This document shows positions 56,142 through 64,000 of a DNA stretch of 64,000 nucleotides, one piece after another. Both the position numbers and the translations under genes were made by a program. This DNA comes from Anaeromyxobacter diazotrophicus (GTDB taxonomy: Bacteria > Myxococcota > Myxococcia > Myxococcales > Anaeromyxobacteraceae). Within the stretch, counting starts at the first letter, position 1, and the number at the start of each line of letters is the position of its first letter. The stretch covers positions 481,167-545,166 of the forward strand of contig NZ_BJTG01000004.1 of the NCBI RefSeq assembly GCF_013340205.1, read 5' to 3'. The notes under the pieces are model-generated. The model saw only the letters and a program-made list of their open reading frames with translations, was not told where the DNA came from and searched no databases.

Positions 56142-56996
56142 TCACCGCCGCGGGAGGACGGGCGGCGGTGCCTCGACGCTCTCCGGCTCCTTGATGTCCT
56201 CGTCCGGCCGGGCCGCCAGCTCGACCGCGCGCAGGAACGCGATCACCTGGCCCACGGCGGCCGGGGTGAGCTCGGGCGCGCCGGCCCCCGCCGAGGTGCG
56301 CTGGAGGTGGAGCCGCAGCCGCGCCGTCACCGCGGACGGGTCGCCCTTCACCAGGCCGGCCCCGAGCGCCGGCCCGCGCGTCCCTCCGGCGCCGTGCAGC
56401 CGGTGGCAGCCGAGGCAGGAGGTGGCGAGCACGTCGGCGCCGAGGCGGGCGGCGTCGCTCGCGCCGGGCGGCACGCGCAGGGCCTTGCCGTAGGTGGCGA
56501 GCCAGCTCACCAGCTCCACCCGGCGCACCCCGCCGAGCCACCACCAGCGCAGCCGCGGGTCGCTGTCGATGCCGGGCGCGTCGAGGTTGGGCCAGGCGAG
56601 CTGGAGCGGGGCGGCCTCGCGGCGCCAGGCGCCGATCGGCGCGTCGCCCGCCTGGTCCGCCAGCACGGGCTTGAGCTGCCGCACGCTGACGAGCGGCACC
56701 GCCGCGGCGCGGCCCCCCTCGCCGCGGAAGACCACCGTGTCGGCCCCGCGCTCGACCTCGAGCGTGTCGCCGAGGAGCGGCGCCAGCGCCAGCCCCTCGA
56801 AACGCACGCGCTCGCCCCCGGGTGGCACCGCCTCGAAGGCCCGCCGCGCCAGCGACTCCAGGTCGGTGGTGCCCAGGACCGCCGGCCCCTTCTCCACCTT
56901 GCCCTCGAACGTCACCACCGGCTCGCCGCGCGTCACGAACGGCCGTCCGCCGGAGCAGGCGAGGAGCGCGACCGCGAGGGCGAGACGCGTTCTCAT
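56142..56996 (-). CDS. c-type cytochrome lipoprotein-like, with oxidoreductase-like N-terminal domain
   Basis: 284 residues. LALAVALLACSGG looks like a lipoprotein signal. The middle resembles the periplasmic molybdopterin-domain fold of sulfite-oxidase-like proteins (VTFEGKVEKGPAVLG, PLQLAWPNLDAPG, WWWLGGVRRVELVS), but no Mo-binding cysteine is visible. A haem-c site CLGCH is near residue 195 (TSCLGCHRLHGAGGTRGPAL); PAVGQVIAFLRAV closes the cytochrome fold. Probably a membrane-attached electron carrier. It is convergent with the preceding small gene and divergent from the next one. Confidence 0.78.
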   Translation of the reverse strand: MRTRLALAVALLACSGGRPFVTRGEPVVTFEGKVEKGPAVLGTTDLESLARRAFEAVPPGGERVRFEGLALAPLLGDTLEVERGADTVVFRGEGGRAAAVPLVSVRQLKPVLADQAGDAPIGAWRREAAPLQLAWPNLDAPGIDSDPRLRWWWLGGVRRVELVSWLATYGKALRVPPGASDAARLGADVLATSCLGCHRLHGAGGTRGPALGAGLVKGDPSAVTARLRLHLQRTSAGAGAPELTPAAVGQVIAFLRAVELAARPDEDIKEPESVEAPPPVLPRR

Positions 56997-57018
56997 GCAG
57001 CGGCTTTTACGCTACATT
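56990..57018 (+). promoter_or_regulatory. Candidate promoter for the 74-residue gene
   Basis: TTCTCA (56990-56995), 17 bases and TACATT (57013-57018), four of six matches each, about 37 bases before the ATG. The -35 overlaps the start of the divergent cytochrome gene. Confidence 0.45.
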
Positions 57019-57054
57019 GCCGCCGCCTTCCCACCTCAATCGGAGACGAGCACC

Positions 57055-57279
57055 ATGGCGCGAGCCTTCATCGGGACCACCGAGTGCCAGGTCACGGTCG
57101 ACAAAGACCTCGGCGACAGCTGGGCCGTGGCGGTGGTGCCGCCACCCCCCTCGCGCAAGGGCGAGCGCTCGCTGGCGCCGCTCGTGGTGAAGCTGCAGGG
57201 CGAGGACAAGGAGAAGATCACGAAGGGCGCCCTCGAGATCCTCCAGCAGCGCGGCCAGATCGACCGCTTCGAGCTGTGA
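57055..57279 (+). CDS. Small protein, unknown function (74 residues)
   Basis: 74 residues from MARAFIGTTE with GGAGAC upstream. It has a beta-strand N-terminus (CQVTVDKDLGDSWAVAVVPP) and a charged C-terminal helix (GEDKEKITKGALEILQQRGQ). No family recognised. Codon third positions are GC-rich and the start and Shine-Dalgarno are good. It is monocistronic, divergent from the cytochrome gene. Confidence 0.7.
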   Translation: MARAFIGTTECQVTVDKDLGDSWAVAVVPPPPSRKGERSLAPLVVKLQGEDKEKITKGALEILQQRGQIDRFEL

Positions 57280-57376
57280 TCGCGCGGCCCTGAGCCGGCC
57301 CGGTGCGCGCTCCGGCGCGTCCCACGTTTCACCGACAGACGATGGGATGCGCTGTACCCCTCACGGGGGCGATGGT

Positions 57377-57395
57377 AGGATCATGCTTTGATCCT
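57377..57395 (+). promoter_or_regulatory. Dyad upstream of the large TPR gene
   Basis: AGGATCA-TGCTT-TGATCCT is a perfect 7-bp inverted repeat 22 bases before the ATG. An operator or a leader hairpin are both possible. TAGGAT (57376-57381) could be a -10 but the -35 is poor. Confidence 0.4.
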
Positions 57396-57417
57396 GCGTA
57401 TTTGAGCGAGCGCGTCC

Positions 57418-60400
57418 ATGTCCGAGCCGGCCTCCGCGGTAGCTCCGTCCTCGCCGTCCGCCGATCAGCCCCTCCCCGAATCCGCGGAGCATCCGGCCCC
57501 CGCCGCGCAGCCGGCCTCCACCGCCGGCGAGCTGCCGGCGAGCCCGCCGGTGGACTGGGCCGCCCAGGCCGCCCTCTTCGAGCGCGAGGCAAAGGGGGCC
57601 GCCACCCCGGCCGCCGCCGCCGCGCTGCTCTTCGAAGCGGGCCGCCTGCGGGCCGAGCACCTCGGCGACCGCGACGGCGCCGAGGCGCTCTGGCGCGCGG
57701 CCGCCCAGGCGGACCCGGGCTTCGGGCCGGCGGCGCGCGCCGACGCGCAGGCCGCGGAGGAGCGCGCCCGCGCCCTGGGCCACCACGACGACCGCATCCG
57801 CGCCCTGGAGCGGTGCGCCGAGCTCTCCGCCCCCGCCGCGGCGGCGCCCCTGCTGGCCGCGGCCGCGGCCGTGGCGGAGGAGCGCCTCGAGCGCCCGGCG
57901 CTGGCGGCGGACCTGGCGCTGCGCGCGTTCGATCTCGCCCCGGGCGACGCGGCGCTGCGGCGCGAGGCGCGGCGCCATGCGGAGCGCGAGGGTCGCGACG
58001 CCTCGCTGGCGCGCGTGCTGGAGGCCGAGGCCTCCGACGAGGCGACCTCCCCGCGCGAGGCCGGCCTGGCGCTGTGCGCGCTGGCCCGCCTGCTCTCGGG
58101 GCCGCTGGACGACGCCGCCGAGGCGCGCGCGCGTCTCCTGGCGGCGCGGCGGCGCGGCGGGGACGACCCGATCGTGCTCGACACCCTGGCCGCGCTGCAC
58201 GAGGAGCGGGGCGAGTGGGAGCTGGCGGCCGAGGCGCTCCGCGCGCGCGCCGCTACCCAGGCCGGCACCCCCGGCGAGGTGGTGGAGCTCGTGGCCGGCC
58301 ACCTGCGGCTGGCCGAGATCTGCGAGGAGCGGCTCGCCCGCGCCGACGGCGCGGTCGCCGGCTACCGGGCGGTGCTGGCGCTCGCCCCCGGGCACCGCGG
58401 CGCGCTCGCCGCGCTGGGCCGGCTCTTCGCCCGGGCCGAGGACTGGGAGCATCTGCTCGAGACGTTCCTCGCCGAGCGCGACGCCGCCGCCGACCCCCGC
58501 GAGAAGGCGCACCGGGCGTTCAAGGCGGGCGAGGTCCTGGAGGAGCGGCTGGCCCGGCCGGACGAGGCGGTCGAGCGCTACCGTGAGGCGCTGGCGCAGG
58601 ACCCCGCGCTGTGCGCCGCGCGCCAGGGCCTCGAGCGCCTGTACGCCTCGCTCGGGCGCCACGCGGACCTGGCGGCCCTCCTCGAGGATGGGCTCGAGGG
58701 CACCGCCGCCCCCGAGGAGCGGATCGCCCTGCTCATCCGGCTGGCGCGGCTGCACGAGGACCGGCTGGCCGACCCGGGCACCGCCGCGCGCGCCTGGGAG
58801 CGCGTGCTCGAGCTCGCGCCGCAGCACGCGGTGGCGCTGCGCGCCCTCTCCGGCCTCTACGACCGGATCGGCCGCTTCGCGGACCTCGTGCAGGTGAACG
58901 AGCGCCTCCTCGGCACGACCCAGGACCCGCGCGCCGCGATCGCCCTCCTGCAGCGGACCGCCGAGGCCCAGGAGGAGCCGCTCGCGGATCCCGACGCCGC
59001 CCGGCTGACCCTGGAGCGGATCCTCGCGCTCGACCCGTCGCACCGCCCCGCGCTGCGCGCGCTCGGCCGGCTCTACGCGCGGAGCGGCCGCTGGACGGAG
59101 CTCGTGCGCATGTGCCGCGCCGAGGCGGAGGTGGCGCCGTCGGCCGCGGCGGCCGCCGACCTCCAGTTCCGCGCCGCCGAGATCCTGGAGCGGCAGCTCG
59201 GGGACGAGGCCGAGGCCCTGGCCGGCTACCGCGAGGTGCTCACGCTCGCGCCCGAGCACCTCGGCGCCCTGGCGGCCCTGGCCCGGCTCCACCGCGCCCG
59301 CGGCGCCTGGGAGAGCCTGGTGGAGGTGCTGCGCGCCCAGGCGGCGGTCCGCGGCGCGCCCGAGCGACGCGCGGAGCTCCTGGCCGACGTGGCCGACCTG
59401 TGGGAGACCCGGCTCGCCGAGCCCGCGCACGCGGTAGAGGTCCACCTCGAGGCGCTGGCGGAGGTCCCCGCTTACGCGCGCTCGCTCCGCGCGCTCGACC
59501 GGCTCCTCGCCGCGGCGGGGCGGCACGGCGAGCTGGCGGCGCTCCTCCGCGCCCAGGCGGCGGCCGCCCACGGCCCCGCCCGCACCGCGGCGCTCTTGCG
59601 GGCGGCGCGGCTCCACGCCGAGCGCCTCGGAGACCGCGCGGCGGCGCTCGACGCCTGCCGGGCGGCGCTGGCCTCCGCGCCGGAAGATCCCTCCGCGCGC
59701 CTCCTCGCCGCCGAGCTCGAGGGCCTGAGCGGCGTCGCCGCCCTGGGCGCTTCGGGTGACGACCTCCAGGCCGGCCTGCGCGCCGCCGAGGAGCACGAGG
59801 CCGCGGGGCGGCTGGAGCAGGCGGCCGAGGTCCTCCACCGGACGCTGGTGGCGAACCCCGGCGCCCTGCCGGCGGTCTGCGCGCTGGCGCGGGTGGCCAC
59901 GCGCCGCGGCGAGCTGGCCGAGGCGCGCAACGCGCTCCGCAGCCAGGCCGCCCTGCTCGCCGACGACGGCGCGGCGGCGGCCGCGCTCGACGAGGCGGGC
60001 GAGCTGTCGCGGCGCCTCGGCGATCCGGCCGGCGCCGCGGCGGACTGGACCGCCGCCCTGGCGCGCGCGCCGGCGCGGGCCGAGGCGGGCGCGCGGCTCG
60101 CGGCCCTGCTGCGCGAAGCGGCCGACCCCGCCGCGCTCCTGGGTGGTGAGGAGCGGGCGTTCGAGGCGGCCGGCGCGGCCGCCCTGGCGGCCCCGGAGCG
60201 GGGCGAGGCCTTCGAGGTCCGCGCGCGCCTGCACGCCGCGGCCGGCCGGCACGCCGAGGCGGCCCGCGATCTCACCACCTTCCTCGGGCTGGGCGGACCG
60301 GCGCCGCAGCTCGAGGCCGCCCACCTCGAGCTCGCCGCGCTGTACGACGGCCCCCTCGCCGACCCGGCGCGGGCGGTGAGCCACCTGCAGGCGGTGCTGG

Positions 60401-61740
60401 CATCCGCCCCCGGCGACGCCTCCGCGCTGCAGCGCCTGGCGGCGCTGCACGCGCGCGCCGAGAACTGGCCGGGCGCCGCGGACGCGCTGCGGCGCCTGCT
60501 CGCCCTGCCCGACCTCGCCGCGCCGGAGCGCTGCACGCACCTCCTGGCGCTGGCCGAGCTCCGCGCGACCCGCTTCGGGGATCTCGCCGCGGCGCGCGCC
60601 CTCTACGAGGAGGCGCGCCGGCTCGCGCCCGACGACGGCCGCGCGGCGGCCGCGCTCGCCGAGCAGGAGGCGCCGGGCGAGCCCGTCGCGCCCGCCGTCG
60701 CGCAGGCGGGTCCCGCCGCCGGCGCGCTCCTCGAGGAGCAGCGCCGCCTGCTCGCCCAGGATCCCGGCCGCGTCGAGAGCTGGCGCGCCCTCTTCCGCCT
60801 CTTCCACGCCGCGCGGGCGGTCGACAGCGCGTTCGTGGTGGCGGGGGTGCTCCGGTTCCTGCAGCCCTCCGAGCCCGAGCCCGGCGGCGCGCCCGCGGCC
60901 GAGCGCGCGCCGCCGGCGCAGGCGCCGGCCCCCGGGCGAGCGCTCTCCGAGGCCGACTGGGCGCGCCTGCGCCATCCCGCCGATCGCGGGCCGCTGTCGG
61001 AGATCCTGGCGCTCGCCGCCGACGCCCTCTGCGAGGTGGCGCAGCTCCCGGCTCCCTCCCGCGGCCGCGAGCGCCCCCCGGCCGCGCTCGAGCGCCTGGT
61101 CGAGGAGACCTGCCGCGCCCTGGCCCTGCGGCCGTTCCCGCTCCGCGCGGGAGGCGAAGGCGCCGGGCTGACCCTGCTGCCCGGCGAGCCGGTGGTGGCC
61201 TTCGCCGGCCCGGAGCTGACGGCCCGCTTCGGCCCGTCGGAGCAGCGGTTCCTGGTGGCGCGCGCCGCCGCGCGGGTCCGCGCCCGCTCGGCGCTGGCGG
61301 ACCGCCTCTCCGCCGCCGCGCTCCGCGAGCTGCTCTCCGCCACCGTGCGGCTCATCGCGCCCGAGGACACCTCGCTCGGCGTCCCCGCCGAGGCGCTGGC
61401 GCGCGCCGTCGCGCGCGCAGTCCCCCGCAAGGTGCGCAAGGCGCTGGAGGAGCCGGTGCACGCGCTCCTCGTCTCCGGCGCGCCGGAGGTGGCGGAGTGG
61501 CAGGAGGGGCTCGCCGCCACCGCCGGCCGGGCCGGGCTCCTCGTGGCGGGCGACGTCCCCGCCGCACTGGCGCTGGTGCTGGCCGAAGGTGCGCCCGCCG
61601 CCGGGCGCGCCGACCGGGCGGCCGCCGCGCGCGACCTGGCGCCGCTGCGCGACCTCCTGCTCTTCGCCGCCAGCGACGAGCACCTCCGCCTACGCCAGCG
61701 GCTCGGGCTCGCCGTGGCGCCGGTCGCTCAGGGTCCGTGA
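57418..61740 (+). CDS. Large tetratricopeptide-repeat protein (1440 residues)
   Basis: 1440 residues. An Ala/Pro/Ser-rich N-terminus (1-45) is followed by about 30 TPR-like helix pairs through residue 1130 (unit example: LLFEAGRLRAEHLGDRDGAE, LGDEAEALAGYREVLTLAPE). Residues 1130-1440 have a different character (ERLVEETCRALALRPFPLRA, LVARAAARVRARSALADRLS) with no recognised domain. No signal peptide or membrane helix is seen, so it is likely a cytoplasmic scaffold. An equally long ORF on the opposite strand is a composition shadow and should be ignored. Confidence 0.9.
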   Translation: MSEPASAVAPSSPSADQPLPESAEHPAPAAQPASTAGELPASPPVDWAAQAALFEREAKGAATPAAAAALLFEAGRLRAEHLGDRDGAEALWRAAAQADPGFGPAARADAQAAEERARALGHHDDRIRALERCAELSAPAAAAPLLAAAAAVAEERLERPALAADLALRAFDLAPGDAALRREARRHAEREGRDASLARVLEAEASDEATSPREAGLALCALARLLSGPLDDAAEARARLLAARRRGGDDPIVLDTLAALHEERGEWELAAEALRARAATQAGTPGEVVELVAGHLRLAEICEERLARADGAVAGYRAVLALAPGHRGALAALGRLFARAEDWEHLLETFLAERDAAADPREKAHRAFKAGEVLEERLARPDEAVERYREALAQDPALCAARQGLERLYASLGRHADLAALLEDGLEGTAAPEERIALLIRLARLHEDRLADPGTAARAWERVLELAPQHAVALRALSGLYDRIGRFADLVQVNERLLGTTQDPRAAIALLQRTAEAQEEPLADPDAARLTLERILALDPSHRPALRALGRLYARSGRWTELVRMCRAEAEVAPSAAAAADLQFRAAEILERQLGDEAEALAGYREVLTLAPEHLGALAALARLHRARGAWESLVEVLRAQAAVRGAPERRAELLADVADLWETRLAEPAHAVEVHLEALAEVPAYARSLRALDRLLAAAGRHGELAALLRAQAAAAHGPARTAALLRAARLHAERLGDRAAALDACRAALASAPEDPSARLLAAELEGLSGVAALGASGDDLQAGLRAAEEHEAAGRLEQAAEVLHRTLVANPGALPAVCALARVATRRGELAEARNALRSQAALLADDGAAAAALDEAGELSRRLGDPAGAAADWTAALARAPARAEAGARLAALLREAADPAALLGGEERAFEAAGAAALAAPERGEAFEVRARLHAAAGRHAEAARDLTTFLGLGGPAPQLEAAHLELAALYDGPLADPARAVSHLQAVLASAPGDASALQRLAALHARAENWPGAADALRRLLALPDLAAPERCTHLLALAELRATRFGDLAAARALYEEARRLAPDDGRAAAALAEQEAPGEPVAPAVAQAGPAAGALLEEQRRLLAQDPGRVESWRALFRLFHAARAVDSAFVVAGVLRFLQPSEPEPGGAPAAERAPPAQAPAPGRALSEADWARLRHPADRGPLSEILALAADALCEVAQLPAPSRGRERPPAALERLVEETCRALALRPFPLRAGGEGAGLTLLPGEPVVAFAGPELTARFGPSEQRFLVARAAARVRARSALADRLSAAALRELLSATVRLIAPEDTSLGVPAEALARAVARAVPRKVRKALEEPVHALLVSGAPEVAEWQEGLAATAGRAGLLVAGDVPAALALVLAEGAPAAGRADRAAAARDLAPLRDLLLFAASDEHLRLRQRLGLAVAPVAQGP

Positions 61741-62468
61741 CGCCGGACCACGGCGCCCTCGGGGAGCGCCGCCACGAACGCGCGCAGCGCCACCTCCACC
61801 CGGGCCGCGTCCTTCGCCTCGAAGGTCACCTCGACCCGGTGGTCGGCCTCGTCGAACCGCGGGTAGCTGCCGATGTCCACGTCGGGGTGCGCCCGCGCCA
61901 CGCCGTCGAGCGCGGCGGCGAAGTGGTCCTCGCCCAGCGCGAGGAAGAGGGAAGCCGCCCGGAACGGGGGCGAGGCGAGCTCGGCGGCGAAGGCGTCGAG
62001 CTGGAGGCGGAAGAACTCCGGCGGGCCGGGCAGCATGACCACGTTCTCCACCGCCATCACCGGGAAGCCCGGATCGCCGGCGAGCCGCGTCCCCTCCGGC
62101 ACGTCCGCCATGCGCAGCGCCGCCTCCGGCGGCTCGCCGCCGTGCCGCGCGTGCCAGCGCCGGATGTTCGCGACCAGCCGCTCGTGCCGGACGAGCGGCC
62201 GCCCCAGCGCATGCGCCACCGCCGCCAGGGTCACATCGTCGTGGGTCGGGCCCACGCCGCCCGCAGTGAAGAGCCAGTCCACGCGCGCCCGCTCCCGCGC
62301 GACCGCCTCGGCGATGAGCTCCAGCCGATCGGGGAGCGTGAGGAGCGCCTCCAGCCGGACGCCGCGCTCGCGCAGGACGCGGATGGCGTACGGGCCGTTC
62401 TGGTCGGCGCGCTTCGCCGACAGGACCTCGTTGCCGACCACCAGCACCGCCGCCGTGAGCGTCTCCAC
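61728..62468 (-). CDS. CinA-like MoCF/molybdopterin-binding domain protein
   Basis: 246 residues. Signatures of the CinA N-terminal / MoaB-like domain: TAAVLVVGNEVLSAKRADQN, LFTAGGVGPTHDDVTLAAVA, PGFPVMAVENVVMLPGPPEF. The C-terminal CinA deamidase domain (PncC) is absent, as in short COG1058 proteins. That family includes ADP-ribose pyrophosphatase activity in longer forms; a specific reaction cannot be assigned. It overlaps the end of the TPR gene by 13 bases on the opposite strand. Confidence 0.88.
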   Translation of the reverse strand: METLTAAVLVVGNEVLSAKRADQNGPYAIRVLRERGVRLEALLTLPDRLELIAEAVARERARVDWLFTAGGVGPTHDDVTLAAVAHALGRPLVRHERLVANIRRWHARHGGEPPEAALRMADVPEGTRLAGDPGFPVMAVENVVMLPGPPEFFRLQLDAFAAELASPPFRAASLFLALGEDHFAAALDGVARAHPDVDIGSYPRFDEADHRVEVTFEAKDAARVEVALRAFVAALPEGAVVRRHGP

Positions 62469-62572
62469 CCGAAGGTGATAGCGCGGCCGCGGGCAGCCCG
62501 CCAGGCGGTCGAGGCCCCGTGGCCCCTACAGCTCATTCTGATGATCGGCCAACACGTCGTCAGCCTCCCTGG

Positions 62573-62598
62573 CCCTCCCCCGCTTTGCGGGGCGAGGG
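62573..62598. repeat. REP-like palindrome
   Basis: CCCTC and GAGGG bracket CCCCGC and GCGGGG around a TTT loop, with one unpaired base. It lies between the HNH gene stop and the CinA-like gene, both on the minus strand. It may be a repetitive extragenic palindrome and terminator. Confidence 0.5.
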
Positions 62599-62626
62599 AG
62601 AAGAGAGCGGCGCTGCCCGAAGCTCA

Positions 62627-64000
62627 TCACGCTGCCGAGACCTCCACCCCTCCGCCGGACCGCCTCGCGGGCTCCGGCCCGCTCCACGCCTTCCCGCCGA
62701 GGAACCACCGCAGCGCCTCAGGCGCCCGGCCCACCACGCGCAGGTGGCCGGCGTGGATGCACCGGAGGTGGTGGAACGCGCAGAGGCCGAGCTGGTTGTC
62801 GAGCTCGTCCCCTCCGCCGTGCGAGCGGAAGAGGACGTGGTGGGCGTGGGTCGCGCGGCGGCTGCAGCCGGGGACCTGGCAATGCCCCGCGTCCCGGTCC
62901 CGCACCTTCCGCGAGCGGCTCCGGGCGCGCTTCCCGCCCTTCCAGGTGTCGAGGAAGTGCTGCGCGAGGACGGCGAGGCAGGTCCCGAGCGGCAGCGGCC
63001 TCCCGGTCCGGTCGCGGACGGCTTGCACCGCGGCGGCGAGGACCGCCGCCATCCGGAGCGCCAGCGGGACGGCCAGCTTCCCCTGCGCACGCATCCGCCG
63101 CTCGGCCTCGCCCTCGAGCTCGCGCCGGAGCGCGACGCAGGTGAGGCCCCTCGCCCGCGGGGTCCAGCGGGTGATCTCCGGCTCGGGCAGCTTCGAGAGG
63201 AGCCGCAGCTTCTCGAACGCCAGCCCCTCGCGCTTCGCCTCCTGGAGCGCTGGCGAGGCCCAGCGCCGCTCCTCGACCTTGGCCCGCTCCTCGATCGAGC
63301 GCGCCGCGAGCCCCAGCCGCTCCTCGCAGTACTGGCGGAAGCTCGCGAACCCGAGGAGCCGGTAGAGCTGGCTCTTCCGGACCGCGAGGGCGCAGTAGCC
63401 GACGAGGTCCTCCCACTCCGCCCGCAGGGCGGCGAGCTCCCGCAGTCGGCCGTCCACCTCCTGGGCGGTGGCGGTCTCGTAGAAGCGGACGTCCGGGGCC
63501 GCGATGTCTGGCAGGGCACGAAGCGCGGCCCAGCGCTCCGTCTCCCCCTCGAGGGCTGCGGCGCGCGCGTCGTCGCCGGCAGGGCGCGTCCGGACCGCCG
63601 CGCCGAGCACGCGCGCCGGGTCCGGGTCTCCCTCGCCCGCATACTCGCCCGCGAACTCCTGGGCGATCGCCTCGAGCCGCTCGGCGCGCGTCGCGCCCGG
63701 CATGAGCTCGCCCGCGAGCGCCAGCGCCTCGTCGACCACCTCGCGCTCCTCCGGCTCGAGGCGCGCGTCGAGGCGCAGCCACGGCTCCTCCTCGTCGCCC
63801 GGCGCCGCGCGCGCCCGGCGGACCTCGGCCTCGAGCGCGCGGACGGTCATCCGCGCCGCGCGCTCCACCCAGGCCGCCTCGTCCTCGCCCACCGCCACCT
63901 TCAGCACCGTCTGCGCGGCGCGGAGCTTGACCCGCCCCGCCGTGAGCGCCTCGCGCAGGAGCGGCCGCGTCCGCAGCTCCCGGCCGAGCAGGGCGAGCCC
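62627..64000 (-). CDS. HNH endonuclease domain protein (5' end beyond the window)
   Basis: At least 457 residues; the frame is open to the right edge, with coding-like residues before the first internal start at 63907 (REALTAGRVKLRAAQTVLKV), so the true start is outside. The first 300 residues are helical and DUF222-like (LQEAKREGLAFEKLRLLSKL). The HNH site is at the C-terminus: CQVPGCSRRATHAHHVLFRS then HGGGDELDNQLGLCAFHH, with Cys pairs and the catalytic His-His. Such proteins are often mobile-element-linked or restriction-like nucleases. No phage or intron signs are adjacent. Confidence 0.85.
   Translation of the reverse strand, partial: GLALLGRELRTRPLLREALTAGRVKLRAAQTVLKVAVGEDEAAWVERAARMTVRALEAEVRRARAAPGDEEEPWLRLDARLEPEEREVVDEALALAGELMPGATRAERLEAIAQEFAGEYAGEGDPDPARVLGAAVRTRPAGDDARAAALEGETERWAALRALPDIAAPDVRFYETATAQEVDGRLRELAALRAEWEDLVGYCALAVRKSQLYRLLGFASFRQYCEERLGLAARSIEERAKVEERRWASPALQEAKREGLAFEKLRLLSKLPEPEITRWTPRARGLTCVALRRELEGEAERRMRAQGKLAVPLALRMAAVLAAAVQAVRDRTGRPLPLGTCLAVLAQHFLDTWKGGKRARSRSRKVRDRDAGHCQVPGCSRRATHAHHVLFRSHGGGDELDNQLGLCAFHHLRCIHAGHLRVVGRAPEALRWFLGGKAWSGPEPARRSGGGVEVSAA

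Noticed and set aside
57361..61683. A 1440-codon open frame on the minus strand opposite the large TPR gene
   Set aside because: It is a composition shadow: in very GC-rich genes the antisense frame rarely meets a stop. The sense frame has TPR helix periodicity, a proper start and G/C in third positions; the antisense product is an Arg/Gly/Gln-rich sequence without domains.

Overview
The window is very GC-rich (codon third positions almost all G or C), densely packed and free of phage, IS, CRISPR, rRNA or tRNA signals. A small triheme cytochrome c7, Ser/Thr kinase and FHA/sigma-54 signalling genes, KGG-repeat stress proteins, a bactofilin-like protein and a split chromate transporter together suggest a myxobacterial (Myxococcota) chromosome, most like Anaeromyxobacter. 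That placement is inferred from gene content and composition, not from a search. I support 56 protein genes, two of them cut by the window edges.

Layout. 1-9.3 kb: B12-binding radical SAM protein (partial), MerR regulator with a split ChrA chromate transporter, a crotonase/3-hydroxyacyl-CoA dehydrogenase pair, Mrp ATPase, RNA 3'-phosphate cyclase and a divergent anion transporter. 9.3-12.3 kb: ECF sigma, anti-sigma and a bactofilin-like membrane protein in one operon. 12.3-18.5 kb: leftward housekeeping block rluB-scpB-scpA-trpS-M50 protease, then xerD and a Sua5-family gene. 18.6-25 kb: KGG-repeat stress proteins behind an ATP-grasp ligase, then glnD and a cell-wall amidase. 25-34.5 kb: cytochrome c7, PAS histidine kinase, mutS, a MshEN-domain protein, a UbiB-type kinase, a membrane protein and lexA with a strong operator. 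34.7-39.3 kb: a leftward cluster ending in a coiled-coil protein with a RelE-like C-terminus. 39.6-48.5 kb: lon, an SDR, and a kinase-TPR-FHA/sigma-54 activator-lipoprotein operon. 49-49.7 kb: a short unannotated ORF and about 440 bases of inverted repeats. 49.7-64 kb: mutL, acyltransferase, pgi, desaturase, cytochrome c, a 1440-residue TPR protein, a CinA-like protein and an HNH endonuclease (partial).

How the genes work together. Chromosome maintenance is prominent: ScpA/ScpB (condensin), XerD (dimer resolution), MutS/MutL (mismatch repair) and LexA (SOS). Protein quality control and stress are covered by Lon, the KGG proteins, the ECF/anti-sigma pair and the FHA/sigma-54 cascade. The most unusual signals are: an ATP-grasp ligase overlapping a tandem-repeat substrate-like protein; Thr-Ala/Thr-Ser hexanucleotide tracts in one reading phase in three unrelated genes; a metallophosphoesterase with a good promoter and Shine-Dalgarno but no ATG/GTG/TTG; a RelE-like domain fused to a long coiled coil; a tryptophanyl-tRNA synthetase with an iron-sulfur-type cysteine motif; and the structured region before mutL.
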